Part shown: positions 23,163-36,145 of the stretch, in pieces
Layout of the letters: every line of letters starts with the position of its first letter
How positions within the stretch are numbered: the first letter of the stretch is position 1
Assembly (NCBI GenBank): GCA_029204225.1
Contig: CM055095.1
Span: 10,609,172-10,673,171, forward strand
Direction of reading: 5' to 3'
DNA: 64,000 bases
Source: Diphasiastrum complanatum
Taxonomy: Eukaryota; Streptophyta; Lycopodiopsida; Lycopodiales; Lycopodiaceae
Position numbers and translations under genes: made by a program
The notes under the pieces: generated by a model
Told to the model about the DNA's origin: nothing
The model's database searches: none
Seen by the model: only the letters and a program-made list of their open reading frames with translations

Positions 23163-25440
23163 TGCGGAAACGAGAGAGAGAGTGACAAGAGAATGAATGT
23201 TTTTGTATATTATAACGAATGGGATGGAGAGCAACTGCTCTTACAATGATATACTAGAGAGGAGAGACGACGCTCGCAGAGACGTGTCTTAAGTGTGACG
23301 GTTGGGGACCCAACTTGGTCCACGTGGAATATAACAGTTCGTTAAACATTTAGACAATACTTATATATATGTGTGCATATTTCTAATACTCCCACTTAGT
23401 CAAAATGTCTATGACATCTCGTCATGTACTATTCTTAATTGTCTTCTACAGAATTCAAATTTATCCTTAGTGAGTAGTTTGGTGAATATATCAGCAGCCA
23501 TATCCTCTGTAGCGTAGTACTCTAATTGTACTTTGTCATCTGCAACTTGATGGCGAACAAAGTGGTACTGAATCTCAATGTGTTTTGTCCGAGCATGAAA
23601 TCGAGGATTCTTCGTCATAGCAATACAACTCTTGCTATCACATTTAAGAATTATTCGTTGATGTTCTCGGAAAGTTAAGAGATCATTGAGTAATCTCCTT
23701 AACCAAATGATTTCTTTGGTTGCCTAACATGCTGCCTGACTTGCAATAGTTCATAGAAGTGAGATCATTGCTCACTAGTATAGCATCGTCAACATATAAT
23801 GCTATAATTACCAGTGAACTTTGCTTCTGTCGGATATAGATATTTGAATCTGAATGTCCATCACTAAAGCCTTCTGACTTTAGATATGCATCTATATGTT
23901 GATACCAAGCTCTAGGTGACTGTTTAAGTCCATAATAGTTTTGTGTAGTTTACACACTAGACTCTCATTCCCAGACTTAATGTATCCTTCCGGTTGTTGC
24001 ATATCAATCTCTTCTTCTAATCTTCCATTCAGAGAAGCTCTTTTTACATCCATCTGATGTATAAACATGTCTTTAGCTGTAGCAATTGCAAGTAAGGTTC
24101 TGATGGAAGTCATCTTGACAACCTGTGAGAATGCATCATTATAATTGATGCCTTCGACTTGTGAATACCCTTTTAATCTTTAAAGAATTTAAATGCTTCT
24201 AATTTTAATTTCAGAAAATATACAACAATATATCGGGAAAAATCATCAATAAAGTTGATGAAGTATTTTGCTCCATCAAAGGAAAGTGTCTGAATCAGAC
24301 CACAAATGTCCAAGTGCACTAACTCTAATGTGTTAGTTGCACGTGAGTGGGATTTCTTAGGAAAGGGATTTCTATGTTGCTTCCCGAATATACAGGGTTC
24401 ACATAAAGATAGTTTGGAGGGCAACTTAATATGAAAATCTTGAACCAGATTTTGTGCCTTCAAAACTTCCAGGGAACTTAATCCAACATGGCCAAATCCT
24501 TGATGCCAGATTGGTGGATTAGTGCATTTGTTTCCATACGCTAGCATAGCAGTTGGAGGCATTTGAGAGCACAATTCAAACAAATTGCCTTCCCTTACTC
24601 CTCCTACTACAATGTTCCCTTTCTGATCAACAACTATGCATGAAGAATCACTGAACTGGACCATTAACCCATGATCAATCATCTTACCAACTAAAAGGAG
24701 ATTTGTAGTCAAAGAAGGAACGTACAATACATCATGTATTGATCGAAAAGTTCCATCAGACAACATCACAGGACAACTCCTTGTCCTTTTATGTCAAGGT
24801 TGCTGTCATCTCCAAGTAAGATCTTCCCATTTTGGGAAACTTTATTCAAAGAAGAAAACCACTCCATCTTCAAAGTCATGTGTTGGGTAGCTCCAAAATC
24901 AATGTACCAATGAGAAGCATCTCCAGTAAAGAGACAGGTGTTTGAGGACTCAGTGGCCGAAAACAATTTTTCGGGCTCACTATTTAAAGCCACATTGGCC
25001 GCTTCAGCCTTCTTCTTCTCATTGGCAATGCATTTTCAGCATTCCTTGATGTAATGCCCCTCTTTCTTGCAATAGTTATACTTACCCTTCTTTTTAGAAG
25101 GTGGAGCATAACCCTTTCCTGAGTGTTGTTGTCGATCCTTGGTGCCATCAAATTTTTTCTTAAATTTATTTTTCTTGGCATCACCATAAAGTGCTATGGG
25201 TGTCTCAGTGGTTTTAGCATGGCTTACATGGATAATTACATTATCCTATAAATTCAGAATAATGGAGGCTAATGCCCACCCATCACGCATCTCCCACTTG
25301 CTAAGATTCTCTTCACTTCCCATGTTAGGTTTTAGTTCAGTCCCTTCTACTATTTTAAGTAAATCTTTCTCTAACAATAGCATTCACATTTTTTTAGCTT
25401 CCATAAATGAAAACCTGAACCATCGAACCTTTCGATGAGG
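23163..25440 (-). mobile_element. Ty1/copia fossil inserted in gene X fragment
   Basis: Minus strand. An LTR of about 226 bp lies at 23163-23388 with a purine tract (gtgggag) next to it. RNase H end (ADIFTKLLTKDKFEFCR), RT pieces (DVKRASLNGRLEEEI), integrase with GAG-pre-integrase (IWHQGFGHVGLSS, CEPCIFGKQHRNPFPK), protease (WYIDFGATQHMT) and a zinc-knuckle region follow up to about 25190; faint gag-like sequence reaches about 25440. The second LTR is missing. Broken, with many breaks; old. Confidence 0.85.
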
Positions 25441-25830
25441 CGATGGGTTTCAGTTAAGGATGCCACTATCACTCAGTGTGGCTTATGACCCTTACCAAAC
25501 TTAAAGAGGTGCTAATGTTTTGGAAGGTGTATTCTCAAGCTAAAGGCAACTAGCAAGTGAGTGTGAAATACAAGGCATTTTGCATTGCTTCTAAAAAAAA
25601 AAGTTCTATTTCAGTTTGAAGTTCGTGAATTCCAATTTACAACTTCACATAATTTTAGTGTTGGACATTGATTTTCAAAATCATCAAAGACAAAATCTTT
25701 TAAGGCTTTTTAAGTTTGGCTCACCATACTTTCAATTTCACTATCATGACAGAAAGCTTTATGCAATTTCACTATCTGCCACATTTGTAACCGTTGTGGC
25801 ACGACACTCCACTTTTTTCAAATTTTGCGC
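25440..25830. other. No gene seen
   Basis: AT-rich sequence between the copia fossil and a GCGA/TCGC motif cluster. No frame, RNA gene or clear repeat recognised. Confidence 0.4.
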
Positions 25831-25839
25831 TCGAATACG

Positions 25840-26110
25840 ATTCGACATTATAGCGATGATTCAACGTCACTAAATCGTCATCTCGCAATGATCAAAACTA
25901 TATTTTCAATTGCATGTCTCGTTGCGACGATTAAACAATCATCGCCTGGCGATGTATGTAAAGATGCGCAACAACAGATATTGTGTCGCCGAAAGAAGTT
26001 TAATCGTCACAAGAATGTCGCTACTTTTGGCATTTTTGTCATTGATATGTCGCTATAAATGTTGCTCGGCGACAGGCCAGTAGCGACACTTAAAAAACAA
26101 GATAGCGACA
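25840..26110. repeat. Cluster of tcgc/gcgac motifs, possible subterminal repeats of a DNA transposon
   Basis: About ten short motifs on both strands (tcgctat, gcgacatt, gcgacgatt, tcgccgaaag) within 270 bp, far more than in the neighbouring AT-rich sequence. Dense short direct and inverted motifs near an end are typical of CACTA-type elements, but no CACTA terminus was found, so the assignment is weak. Confidence 0.35.
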
Positions 26111-26237
26111 TTTGTACAAATCATATGCATCACTAATATTTGCATAAACATCACTATAAATGTTGGTATATGTCATTGGCGTGGTAGTGTCACCTCTCAA
26201 CTCTATAAGACAGAGCCATTTCCTTTGTATTTGATCA

Positions 26238-26239
<2 letters not shown>

Positions 26240-26279
<40 letters not shown>

Positions 26280-26300
26280 TCTCTCTCTCTCTCTCCCACT
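26240..26300. repeat. (CT)n-(CA)n-(CT)n microsatellite
   Basis: An uninterrupted ct run, then cacacacacacac, then another ct run. The minus-strand Arg-Glu ORF over it is a repeat artefact. Confidence 0.95.
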
Positions 26301-27239
26301 CTTCTCCCTTTCATCAACAATATCATGGAGTGATCATTAAGATCCATCAGTAGGCTTTCTTTCATCGTTCACCTCCCTTGAGAAGATCCACCTCTTGAGG
26401 AGAAGATCTAGAGCCAGGGATGCCTAGACAAGAACAAACAAATGAAACCAAGAAACGACCGAAAAGAGAAAAAACATCAAAGATGAACAATCACAAACCT
26501 AGGCTATACCACGATCAGATCGAAGCTAAGATTGGCAACCGTAGCAAGCCTAGATTCCCACTCCTATTTCGTCGTTTACCCTCTGCCCATTGGATCGAAG
26601 CCCGATACTACTCATGACTAGATCCAAAACCCTTTGCCCTCTTGATCCCATTGGTTAGGGAGGCACACAAGGGGTCCAACATGTTTTTGGTTCCGTTGAC
26701 GGAGGGGAGACGGTGCTAAAAAGTCGTATCAGTGGATTTTCTCTTTTCATTTTTTTGCTATTTTTCACTTTTTTGACAATTATTTAACTCGCCAACAGTG
26801 TTTTTTCCACTTTTCTGCCATTTTTATTACTCACCGCTTTTCCTTAGTTGCATTGCCTCTAACAAAACTTCTTAAGGGAGTGAAGACAGACAAACGGAAA
26901 ATTAAAAAGGATAATAAGAAGAAGGCCGAAAAGCGTTCAAAAAGAATTCCACTTGTTGTCTGGATTATGTAAATTAAGTAAATTAAGTGGTAAATTAAGT
27001 GGTAAAAGAAGTCATGGTAAATTAAGTGGATTGAAATCACATGATTGACATAAGATGTTGCAAATCATACTTCAACTTTCTATTTGAGGTCTCTTCAATG
27101 ATGACGTACGAAATACGCTTTACAATTTGTCATCGATGATTAGGTTTGTATATTTTTTTAAGCACTTGTATAAATATGTGATATTTTAATTTTTTTATGT
27201 GTTAAACAACCTAATGTACTATCAATCTTGCAGGCGGAT

Positions 27240-27640
27240 TTCCTCAAAAGGAATATAAAATAGTCAGTGATCCTTTTAACTTGGTATCATAGCAGTACAG
27301 GGAGTGTGATTATACCTAGACCTAGATTCAGATGAGTGTCAAGACTTGTGTGATGACGAAAATGATGTAAATGATGAGAATGATCTATGATTATCTATCA
27401 TTCTTTTTTTTATATTCATCGCAATATTTTTTATGTATATTTTTATAGATAGAGTTGAATGTGATAATTATAATATCTGAACCTTGCGGTTATGTCCTAT
27501 TTCAGAATGTCACCACATTTTCCCTCCCTGCGGCGTGTAGGTTTTGCCTTGCAAGTTGGAAAGATTAGAACCTCGCCTTTAACGGGAGAAAAGTAAGAGC
27601 TACACACCTTCCTAGTATTGGGGATTTTAATTATCTACAT
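27240..27640. repeat. Dispersed repeat R2, copy 1 (inverse of 49750-50110)
   Basis: It shares the inverse of blocks with ctagattcagatgagtgtc, gaaccttgcggttatgtc and agctacacaccttcctag. Non-coding. The other copy lies just after a gypsy gag fossil, so this may be LTR sequence of that family. Confidence 0.6.
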
Positions 27641-27769
27641 TTCACCTTTGCATATTAATTAGTTGCTAGTGTATGCGATAAAATATGATATTGCTTTGAA
27701 CAAAATGAAAATTATGAATTACATTTAATTCCTTACTATGTTAGATAACATATTCTAATAATAAAACAA

Positions 27770-28884
<1,115 letters not shown>

Positions 28885-28885
<1 letters not shown>

Positions 28886-30022
28886 ATTTGCTTGTCTTTC
28901 TAACCAAAAATCAGACGGATATTTTGGATTATAATGATTTAATATTCTACAAATGGTATCAGAGCTTGTGTTTCAGGTTATGAAGGAAGTATTCACAATC
29001 TATAATGATTTGGAGACGATATCAATGCTAGAGCATGCTAGATTGGATTCTACACCAAAATCCACTTTCTTGCATATGTTGATTGGATCTTTTGTAGATC
29101 AAACCTCAAAATTGGTTTACATTCTTGATCAATTCCGATTGCACACATTACTTGTTGGATTTGGCCAATTTTAGAGCATTGGAATTGCCTAAGTGGTGGC
29201 TACAAGATCACATATCAAGTTTTAGGCAATTGCTTATAGATTTTGAAATAATCAATTTTTTGTGATTTTGTCAAAACCGTAATTCTGACTGGATATCTAG
29301 ATTGTCAGGTTACTGAACTTTATTTGGGCGTGTTTCAATCTTAGGAAGTCGCAAGATTCATTAGATTGAGGATACATCATAGGTTGATCAAGATTTCACT
29401 ATTCTATGTGTTGATTTGGGAGTGTGAGTAAATTGCTAAGTAAAGGCCTCAAAGTTGAGATTGATGGAGATGCTTGTATGATCAAAAGGAAGGATATCTT
29501 GATTGCAAAAGGTAAAAGACAAGGGAAGTTGTTAAAACTAGATGCTTTTGTTATTTTAACCAAGTTGGATGTGTTGCAAGAGAGCAAATACCTATTCAAG
29601 AGGTTTGGCATAAAAGGATGGGACACCTCAACTTCAAGAGGTTGAAGGTAATGACTAGGAATCAAGTTCTGATTGGAGGTAATCGATAGGAATCAACTTG
29701 TGATTGGTCTTGCGCTTTGTCAAAATCACATAGACTACCTTATATAGATCTACATCTAGATCTACAAAGCCTTTTCAAGTTGTACATTCGGATATTCATG
29801 GAAATACTACAATAAGCAATAGTGGAGCTAAGATCTATGTCACTTTCATGGATGCATTTAGTATATTTTTTTAAATCTATCTACTAAAGAGCAAGGATGA
29901 AGTGTATGAAGTATTTGTTAAGTTCAAGAATGCAAGGGAGAACCAATTTTCTACAAGGATCAAGTGCTTAAGGAATGACAATGGTGGTGAGTACGTATCT
30001 ACCAAGTTCAAGGCTTTTTGTG
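28885..30022 (+). mobile_element. Copia fossil A, 5' part (LTR end, PBS, integrase region)
   Basis: The last 68 bp of an LTR (28885-28952) is followed by the primer-binding site tggtatcagagc at 28953. Then come degenerate gag/pol remnants, integrase motifs (VVHSDIHGNTT, CLRNDNGGEYVSTKFKAFC) at 29770-30022, and the left end of element A. The rest of this element resumes at 36180. The LTR end matches 37670-37737. Broken, with many breaks; old, and older than the element A insertion. Confidence 0.8.
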
Positions 30023-30076
30023 CATTAAGGCCCTTTTTGGACTCAAAAAGGGCCTCTTCACTAATCATGATTAGTG
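30023..30076 (+). repeat. Left terminal inverted repeat of element A, itself a hairpin, plus 18-bp palindrome
   Basis: AGGCCCTTTTTG-gactC-AAAAAGGGCCT at 30028-30055 folds on itself. It is followed by the perfect 18-bp palindrome CACTAATCATGATTAGTG at 30059-30076. It pairs with the right terminus at 36146-36179. Confidence 0.85.
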
Positions 30077-30430
30077 TTAATGACAACACATGTGCCAATA
30101 AAAGAATGACAATTGAGCAGCAATGGCCCATATGATATGGAAAATTGCATGGTGTAGACTAAATCAAGTGTGGGACCACTAAGCACACCTTCACCATTAA
30201 CCCTACATTTACTCTACATGGGAGGCTAACTACACCTATCACATAGCTATTAACTAGACCCAACATACCTGCACCTAATGGCTAGTTTATCTACTCATTC
30301 GAAATATTCAACCTCTCTCTCTCTCTAAACGACCTCCCACTCTTCTCATTCTCCATATTGACATAGCAATCTTTCCACTATATTATATACTCTCTAACTC
30401 AAGACTAGACACATTGTCTTTTCATAGATC

Positions 30431-30980
30431 ATGACTTCTAGTCAACCAAGAAGAACAAAGATTCAATTAAACTCCGTTGTTGCACCAATCAAATACTCCA
30501 ATGACCATTGGGTGCCTACGACATTTTTGACTCTTGATTGGGTATATATGCAACCCTCTGGTAAAGGAATTTATAGGGTTGCAAAGAGAAAATGTGACAA
30601 CAAAGAGCACCATTGGAGAGGAAGAATTCACGAATTCAAAGTCGATTGCAACGGAGATTACCTAGCCAGAGTGCAACACGTCTACATGCGTAGAGATGTT
30701 TTTTTTTATTTGCCGTGAGACAATGACAATAAGATATCACAATGCACGCCAAACGTGCTCCTTCAGTTTTGTTTATAGGCGGTTCAAGTTTGCTCACGGT
30801 CAATGGGATAGCTTTGATATAGAGACAGGACATCAAGAATTTGAACTACCCATCCACATGCCAAATGATGAAGTGCCAAAAGTCTGCGTTAATGGTGAAT
30901 GGAGTCTGGAAGATGTACAAGCTAGGGTTGGTTTAATATATGTTGATGTGCCCACAAATTTTGTGTTCACTATCAACTGA
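30431..30980 (+). pseudogene. Unidentified gene 4 of element A (right copy)
   Basis: The first frame, 30431-30718, begins MTSSQPRRTKIQLNS and holds LDWVYMQPSGKG, WRGRIHEFKVDCNGDYLARV and HVYMRRDVFF. This W-x-GRI-x-E-F ... V-x-H-x-Y-x-R-x-DV layout faintly recalls a BAH chromatin-reader domain (weak inference). A run of nine T (30699-30707) lies where the frame changes; the next frame continues ETMTIRYHNARQTCSFSF and FAHGQWDSFDIETGHQEFEL to a stop at 30980. The second half is shared with the left copy (6920-7150), the first half is not. Same strand as the H3 gene, 650 bp upstream of it. Confidence 0.45.
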
Positions 30981-31452
30981 CAAACCGTAAGTGTAAACAA
31001 TAAACGTGCTTCTAAATTTTGTAAATGGTTGTTGAACACATATATAAAATGAGTTTTAATATTGAAATGGTAGTGTCTGGTTTTGCAGATCAGGAGACGC
31101 GCGGAAAACCACCAAAAGTGCGCATCTTTTTTAGATTCGGTCATCGTAAAAATACATGAACTATGAGTTGCTCTTATGTACTACCTTTAACTAATAACAT
31201 TGATCTATCCGATGAGATTTCATCAAAGATTTGGTTCTATCATTTCCATGTTTGTTAGGGCATTAGCTATGGTTTAATTTGGTATGCAATTGCAATGTAA
31301 ATGTTTTGACTAGACATTTTCTATAGGAAATTGTTGATAACATGTTTTGGAAATGTGTAGAATTATTTCATTGTGTATATATTTCTTACTTTACTATTTT
31401 TGAACAATCGAGAGATCTTTTTGGAATGCTTGCTACTAATTGGAATGGCACA

Positions 31453-31460
31453 CTATATAA
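31453..31460 (+). promoter_or_regulatory. TATA box upstream of the H3 variant gene (right copy)
   Basis: CTATATAA, about 166 bp before the H3 start codon at 31626, with the same spacing and flanks as in the left copy. Confidence 0.55.
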
Positions 31461-31625
31461 GGGTGTGTGGGTCCCCATTTCGCCATTTCATTCTTAGTGT
31501 CAGAGAGTTTCCTTTGTTTTTAATAGGTTGCTATGATCTTGCTATGCTCACACAAGTTCAAATAGTGTCGTTATTGCAATTCCTATACTTTAGTACTCTA
31601 TTATATCCACATGGCGTCCTAGTTT

Positions 31626-32863
31626 ATGGCACATACGAAACAAACAGCAAGGCGGAATCCAAGGCAAACAACGTTATTGCACCAAGCAGCTTTAGAAGTA
31701 ATAGAAGCACGGGAAAGGTGCTCGAGGAGTAGGAGTAGGAGCAGAAGTAGCAACATTGAACCTGCGGGATGAGATGAGCAGGCAACAATGGATGATCCTG
31801 GGCAAGTTCCGATGGATTGTGAGCAGGTGCAGGGGCAGCAACAGGTGGCAATGGAGAGGCTTCGGGCAGGATGAGTTGGGGCAATGGAGAGGCAATGGAT
31901 GAGTTGGGGCAGGAGCAGGGGCAACAACAAACACCTCTGGATGAGCAGCATTATTTTGGTGTGAGGTCGGTGCTGGGAAGCCCCTCTCCAACACAGAGCC
32001 AGTGTGACGCCACTCAGGCTTTTCTAGACAACGAGGTAGCTGCTTTTGGGCTGATTCCCAATGATTTCCTTGGGATCTTCAACGATCAGTGTCCTCAGGA
32101 ACAGGTGCCTCTTGATGGCTTTGCGGTTCGTCCGTTAGAAGTCGAAGCAGCTTCACGGGACTCCACTCCGACACAATCACTCAGACATGTGCAAGGGCCT
32201 GTAATGGGGCCCATGATGTCCTTGCTCGTCGGCTTGGACCAGACACCAAATGCAGAAGCCATTGGGGAGGCTTCTCAACATGTCACACCCGCATCACGGC
32301 CGAAAACTAAAGTTGTTCATCGAAAGAGAGGTCGCTCGAAGCCTCGACGCCTTCCGCAGACCATCCCTCAAGCACAGTTGCATCCGGAAGCTCCCCAGGT
32401 GCCTCAAGATCAGTCAGCACCAGAGGTGCCGCGGGACCCCCCGCAGGACCCTCCCATGCAAGATGAGGTAGAACCTAACCAGCCGGCAGCACAAAGAAGG
32501 GTAGCCACACCGCCACCACCTTGGCAAGGCAAGGTCCTCAGAAGGATGCAGCCTCCGCAACCACGCCGCCGAAGGAAGAGCATAATTCCAAACTGGTATA
32601 AGGAGGTTCGAAAATACCAAAAATCCACAGAATTTCTCATTCTGAGAGCTCCATTTGTCCAAACTATCAAGGAGATCATGGATGAATTCGCCCTTGGGCT
32701 CAGAATTACGGGCGAGGTTGCATTGGCTATCCAAGAGGCGGTAGAAATGTATCTGACAAATTTGTTTGAAGACTCATTTTTGTGCGTTGTCCATTGTAAG
32801 AGAGTTACTATACTTCCAAAGGACATGTTGTTGGCAAAGAGGCTAAGACGCGAGAGGAATTAA
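31626..32863 (+). CDS. Histone H3 variant with long inserted linker, cargo of element A (right copy)
   Basis: The tail frame 31626-31772 reads MAHTKQTARRNPRQ..., i.e. the H3 tail ARTKQTAR with R2 changed to H, then an RSRSRSRS stretch and a stop. The main frame, 31871-32863 (330 codons), is open. It has a Gln-rich start, a Pro-rich linker with basic patches (HRKRGRSKPRR; QPRRRRKS), then a whole H3 fold at about residues 233-330: NWYKEVRKYQKSTEFLI, PFVQTIKEIMDEFALGLRI, EAVEMYLTNLFEDSFLC, VVHCKRVTILPKDMLLAKRL. Residues at the H3-H3 four-helix interface (Cys, His, Arg and Asp of LC-x2-H-x2-R...PKD) are kept. Loop 1 has canonical length, so it is not CENH3-like. Tail and fold lie in different frames, from a frameshift or a missed intron. 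Full product about 410 residues against 136 for H3. Confidence 0.92.
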
Positions 32864-33004
32864 AAACGATGTACTCCAAATTTTGAGATAATAATATCAA
32901 ATCATTTTTGTCATCAGACTCTGTTGAATTATTGTGTGAATTCATTTTATGATGAAATATAATTTTCTGTGAATGTTTTTGGTTTTCTAAATTTTTTATC
33001 GGAG

Positions 33005-33262
33005 TGTAGGTCAAATGATGATTTGCACGCAAGGGCACAGAGGGAGGGCGTTTGACTTGGTCAAACAGCCCCACTCCACGCCCTTGCATAATCTGCATGC
33101 AAGGGTAGAGATAGAGGTTGTTTGACCAAGTCAAACGGCCCCTCTCCGTGCCCTTGCGTAAAAATCATGCAAGGGCACGGAGAGAGGGAGTTTGACTGGG
33201 TCAAATGGCCCCAATCCACGCCCTTGCGTGCAAATTATGCAAGGGCGTGGAGGGGGGCCATT
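33005..33262. repeat. Palindrome array between convergent genes (right copy)
   Basis: Inverse counterpart of 4590-4860 with the same 70-bp units. Some stem positions differ from the left copy on both sides of the pair: unit 2 has T-A where the left copy has C-G, and unit 1 has A-T where the left has G-C. The stems thus remain paired despite divergence. All these changes sit at CpG, so paired deamination is an alternative to selection. Confidence 0.85.
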
Positions 33263-33399
33263 TGAAGCTCAAAATGGCACTTTAATGCCCTTAAATTTAG
33301 ATGATTGGTAGAAATTCTCATGACCTACCATAATGAATGAAATTTTTGAATGCATGCAGTTTAAGTAGACATATTTTTGCAAAAAAATCACATTTTCAT

Positions 33400-34230
33400 T
33401 TAAAATTCTTTTACATTAGCCAGTGCTTCGAGCAGTGACTCTGATCTATTTTCTAGTCCTACTGTTGGCTTCATTAACTCCGATGCTAACTTAGCAGCGT
33501 CAGCATGCTCCTCATAAGGTCCAACTGCTAAGGCCAGAAGTAATCTGGACTCAAACCCCAGGCAGAAGTCCTGCAAGATAGCACTCCTTCGTACATAGTA
33601 GGCCTTTGGTGTAGTTTGTGGAAGTGGAGCATCTGCAAGATGCTTTGATAATGCTTTGCACTTGACCAGCTCAGTGGGCCCATCAGGACTATACTCATTG
33701 CTGAAACAGAAGATGTACTTGTCAGGGAATTGTCCAATGTAGTATGCCAGAGATGCATCTGGCCTTCGCTCTATTCGGTCCTCACAAGAACCTCCGCTCC
33801 TCATTGCAAAACTGTCAATCTCCACCACATACTGCAATACATTATATAAGAATGTTATAATTACAATGAACAAATTCAGAAATGGGAATAAGCATGGATG
33901 AGAGTATTTGTTGACAAAGAACTTGCATGAGATCCTTCATCCTCATTCTGACTTTTTGCAAGCACAATTCCATGGCCTCTGTATGGCATCTCAGTTGTGG
34001 AAATCGGTAATTTCCCAAATTGTTTATGCTCAAACTCCGGTGGTTGCAGAGTCTTCAGTTCACACAAAATTTTTGCCAGAGCTTGCTCAGTAGTATCTGC
34101 GTCATCTCCAATTAGTTATCGAAATGTATCGTCTGGCACTGAGTGGTCAAAGGTGTTGGTGCCATTTTGCAATTTCACTAATCCTGCCAACATCTCATCC
34201 TCTCGTAAGCCGAGGATATGTTGCAAGTCA
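33400..34230 (-). pseudogene. Unidentified gene 2 of element A (right copy), 5' half deleted
   Basis: The last two exons are well kept: 33873-33400 (SLAYYIGQFPDKYIFCFSNE ... LASELMKPTVGLENR) and about 34215-33890 (ELKTLQPPEFEHKQFGKLPI). Upstream of about 34230 the sequence jumps to the transposase gene. The part matching 1830-3630 of the left copy is gone. Function unknown. Confidence 0.5.
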
Positions 34231-35824
34231 TGTGGAACTCATTGGTTGCAATGCAACACACCTTTATTTCGGCCACTTTCAGACATACAAACATGCATTT
34301 TAGGGTGTTCAAATCGGCAGCTAAGTGCCATTCCATAGTAAAATTTTGGCCATCAACACTTAGCAATTGTCCTCCATTTTGTGCTTGTATTACCTTGGAT
34401 ATATTGCATCGTTCAAATACCCACTTCAACACATCGTTGGTCTCTTTATGAACTTCGAATGCAGCTATCCACCACATATGATTTTCGGATTGCACACTAA
34501 ATTTATTGGACTCACTTCTAGTTGACTCCTGCAATGCTTGGTTCATCAACGTGATTGTGACACATTTTGCGACCTTTTACGATCTCCGCTTCATCCAACT
34601 TAATGACAAATATAGCTTTGCCTCCAATATCTGCGATACCAAATTCTTGTAAATAACATACAAAAATTGTTGCTTACGAAAAAGAGAAAAATAATAATTG
34701 AAATTGTTGTGAAACGAACTCACCATCTCTTTTGACATTGTAATGTCGTATCATCATTGCTTGGGCCTTTTCCAGATCCAAAAATATATTGTTGTATTAA
34801 TTATAATGAAAACGAACAATAGAACCCTTTTACTTGCTGGATATCTTAAAAGTATCCTGAATATGGAAGAATTCACCTAATTCATTTTCTATAAATGAAT
34901 TGCATTCTTGCTTTGTAGTTTGAAGCAATTTGTAAGTAGGTAATATTTTATGTCGTTTCAACTCGTTTTGGTCAGATTTTTTCATAAATTTTTTCAATGC
35001 TCTATATCCTTTTCGACTCACACGGCCTTGATCACACGATAAACTATTTCTCTAACATTTGGATTTGGTTGAAACCTGGTAGCAAGTCTTCTTGCAATCT
35101 TGAAACAAAATGAATCACTCATTTCATTTTTCACAATCTGCATCAAATCTTTACCCTTCATGAATTGCTTCATATGTTTGGTGCTTTGGAAATGATCTTT
35201 GACCATGTTATTCAAAAATTCTTTCGTCAATCTCTTGCGTCTTTTACTAGCACCACCACCTGGTGTCAAAACATCTAGTTTGCACCTTTTAGCATTATCT
35301 TTTGATTGGTCATCCGTTGAGACTCGACGCTTTCACTAAAATCCATATAATATCTTTTGAAGACTAATGTTTGAAGATTGCAATTCTTCAAACTTTGTGA
35401 CAGATCTAGTGAGCTCTAATTTTAGATTTGTTATCTCTTTAGCCAATGTCTGATTTGTTTGTTGCAATGATTTTAATTGCTCATTCATGTATGTAATATG
35501 AATGTTTGCACTATTCGTTGGCATTTCAGCTTGGATTCTTCGAGAATCCATAACTTGACGGTAGCCAAGAAGTCCGTTGGCACCATTGCCAACGAACTTT
35601 AACAAACTATGTACATCACAAAATTGAGGAGAAATATTGGTCAATGGATTAGGTGGATACAAATCACTTTTTACCCATAGATCGATATTTTTAATTCCTT
35701 TTAACCTCCAACAATGCATTTCGTATGAGTTCAGATTAACACCCCATGCAGCTTTGGTTGTGGAATACTCCTTCTCTAAGTTCACATGCAAGTGACATTT
35801 TGTTCCCATCTTGAAAAAGTCCAA
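34230..35824 (-). pseudogene. Transposase-like gene of element A (right copy), 3' part deleted
   Basis: The same pieces as 245-1830: 35824-35336 (162 codons), 35269-34830 (TPGGGASKRRKRLTKEFLNN; SRKGYRALKKFMKK) and 34549-34230 (HMWWIAAFEVHKETNDVLKW; MEWHLAADLNTLKCMF). It ends at the 1.8-kb deletion, so the His-Cys-His and HGPWFLKTY blocks seen in the left copy are lost. The stop between the first two pieces is also present here, so it may be an ancestral gene border or unrecognised intron rather than random damage. Confidence 0.65.
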
Positions 35825-36145
35825 GGTCCAAGAAGATCTTCAAAAACGAATTTGGCTTAATGTTAGGTTGAAGTGTGCATTTGAAATGAGCTAGACATGG
35901 AGTATTATGTCATGCCTAGGTCGTATCTGTTGTACTTTTGGGATGACATTCAATGATAGGCTTTGTCCTACTCTAAGGTTACCCTAGTATAGTTTATGTA
36001 ACAAACCTACTAAAGTCTATGAAAATAGATCTTAGAGATAGCTCTTAACTCATGCTCGCTCTATGTGGTAACCCATGGTAAAGGTGCCACGTAGGATGGA
36101 TTAGCATTACACTAATTATGATTAAGAAACTTGTTAAGGCAAGGA

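Noticed and set aside
31871-32863. H3-fold protein as a centromeric H3 (CENH3)
   Set aside because: Loop 1 has the canonical H3 length without the CENH3 insertion, and the tail is canonical ARTKQTAR; the fold is closer to ordinary H3.
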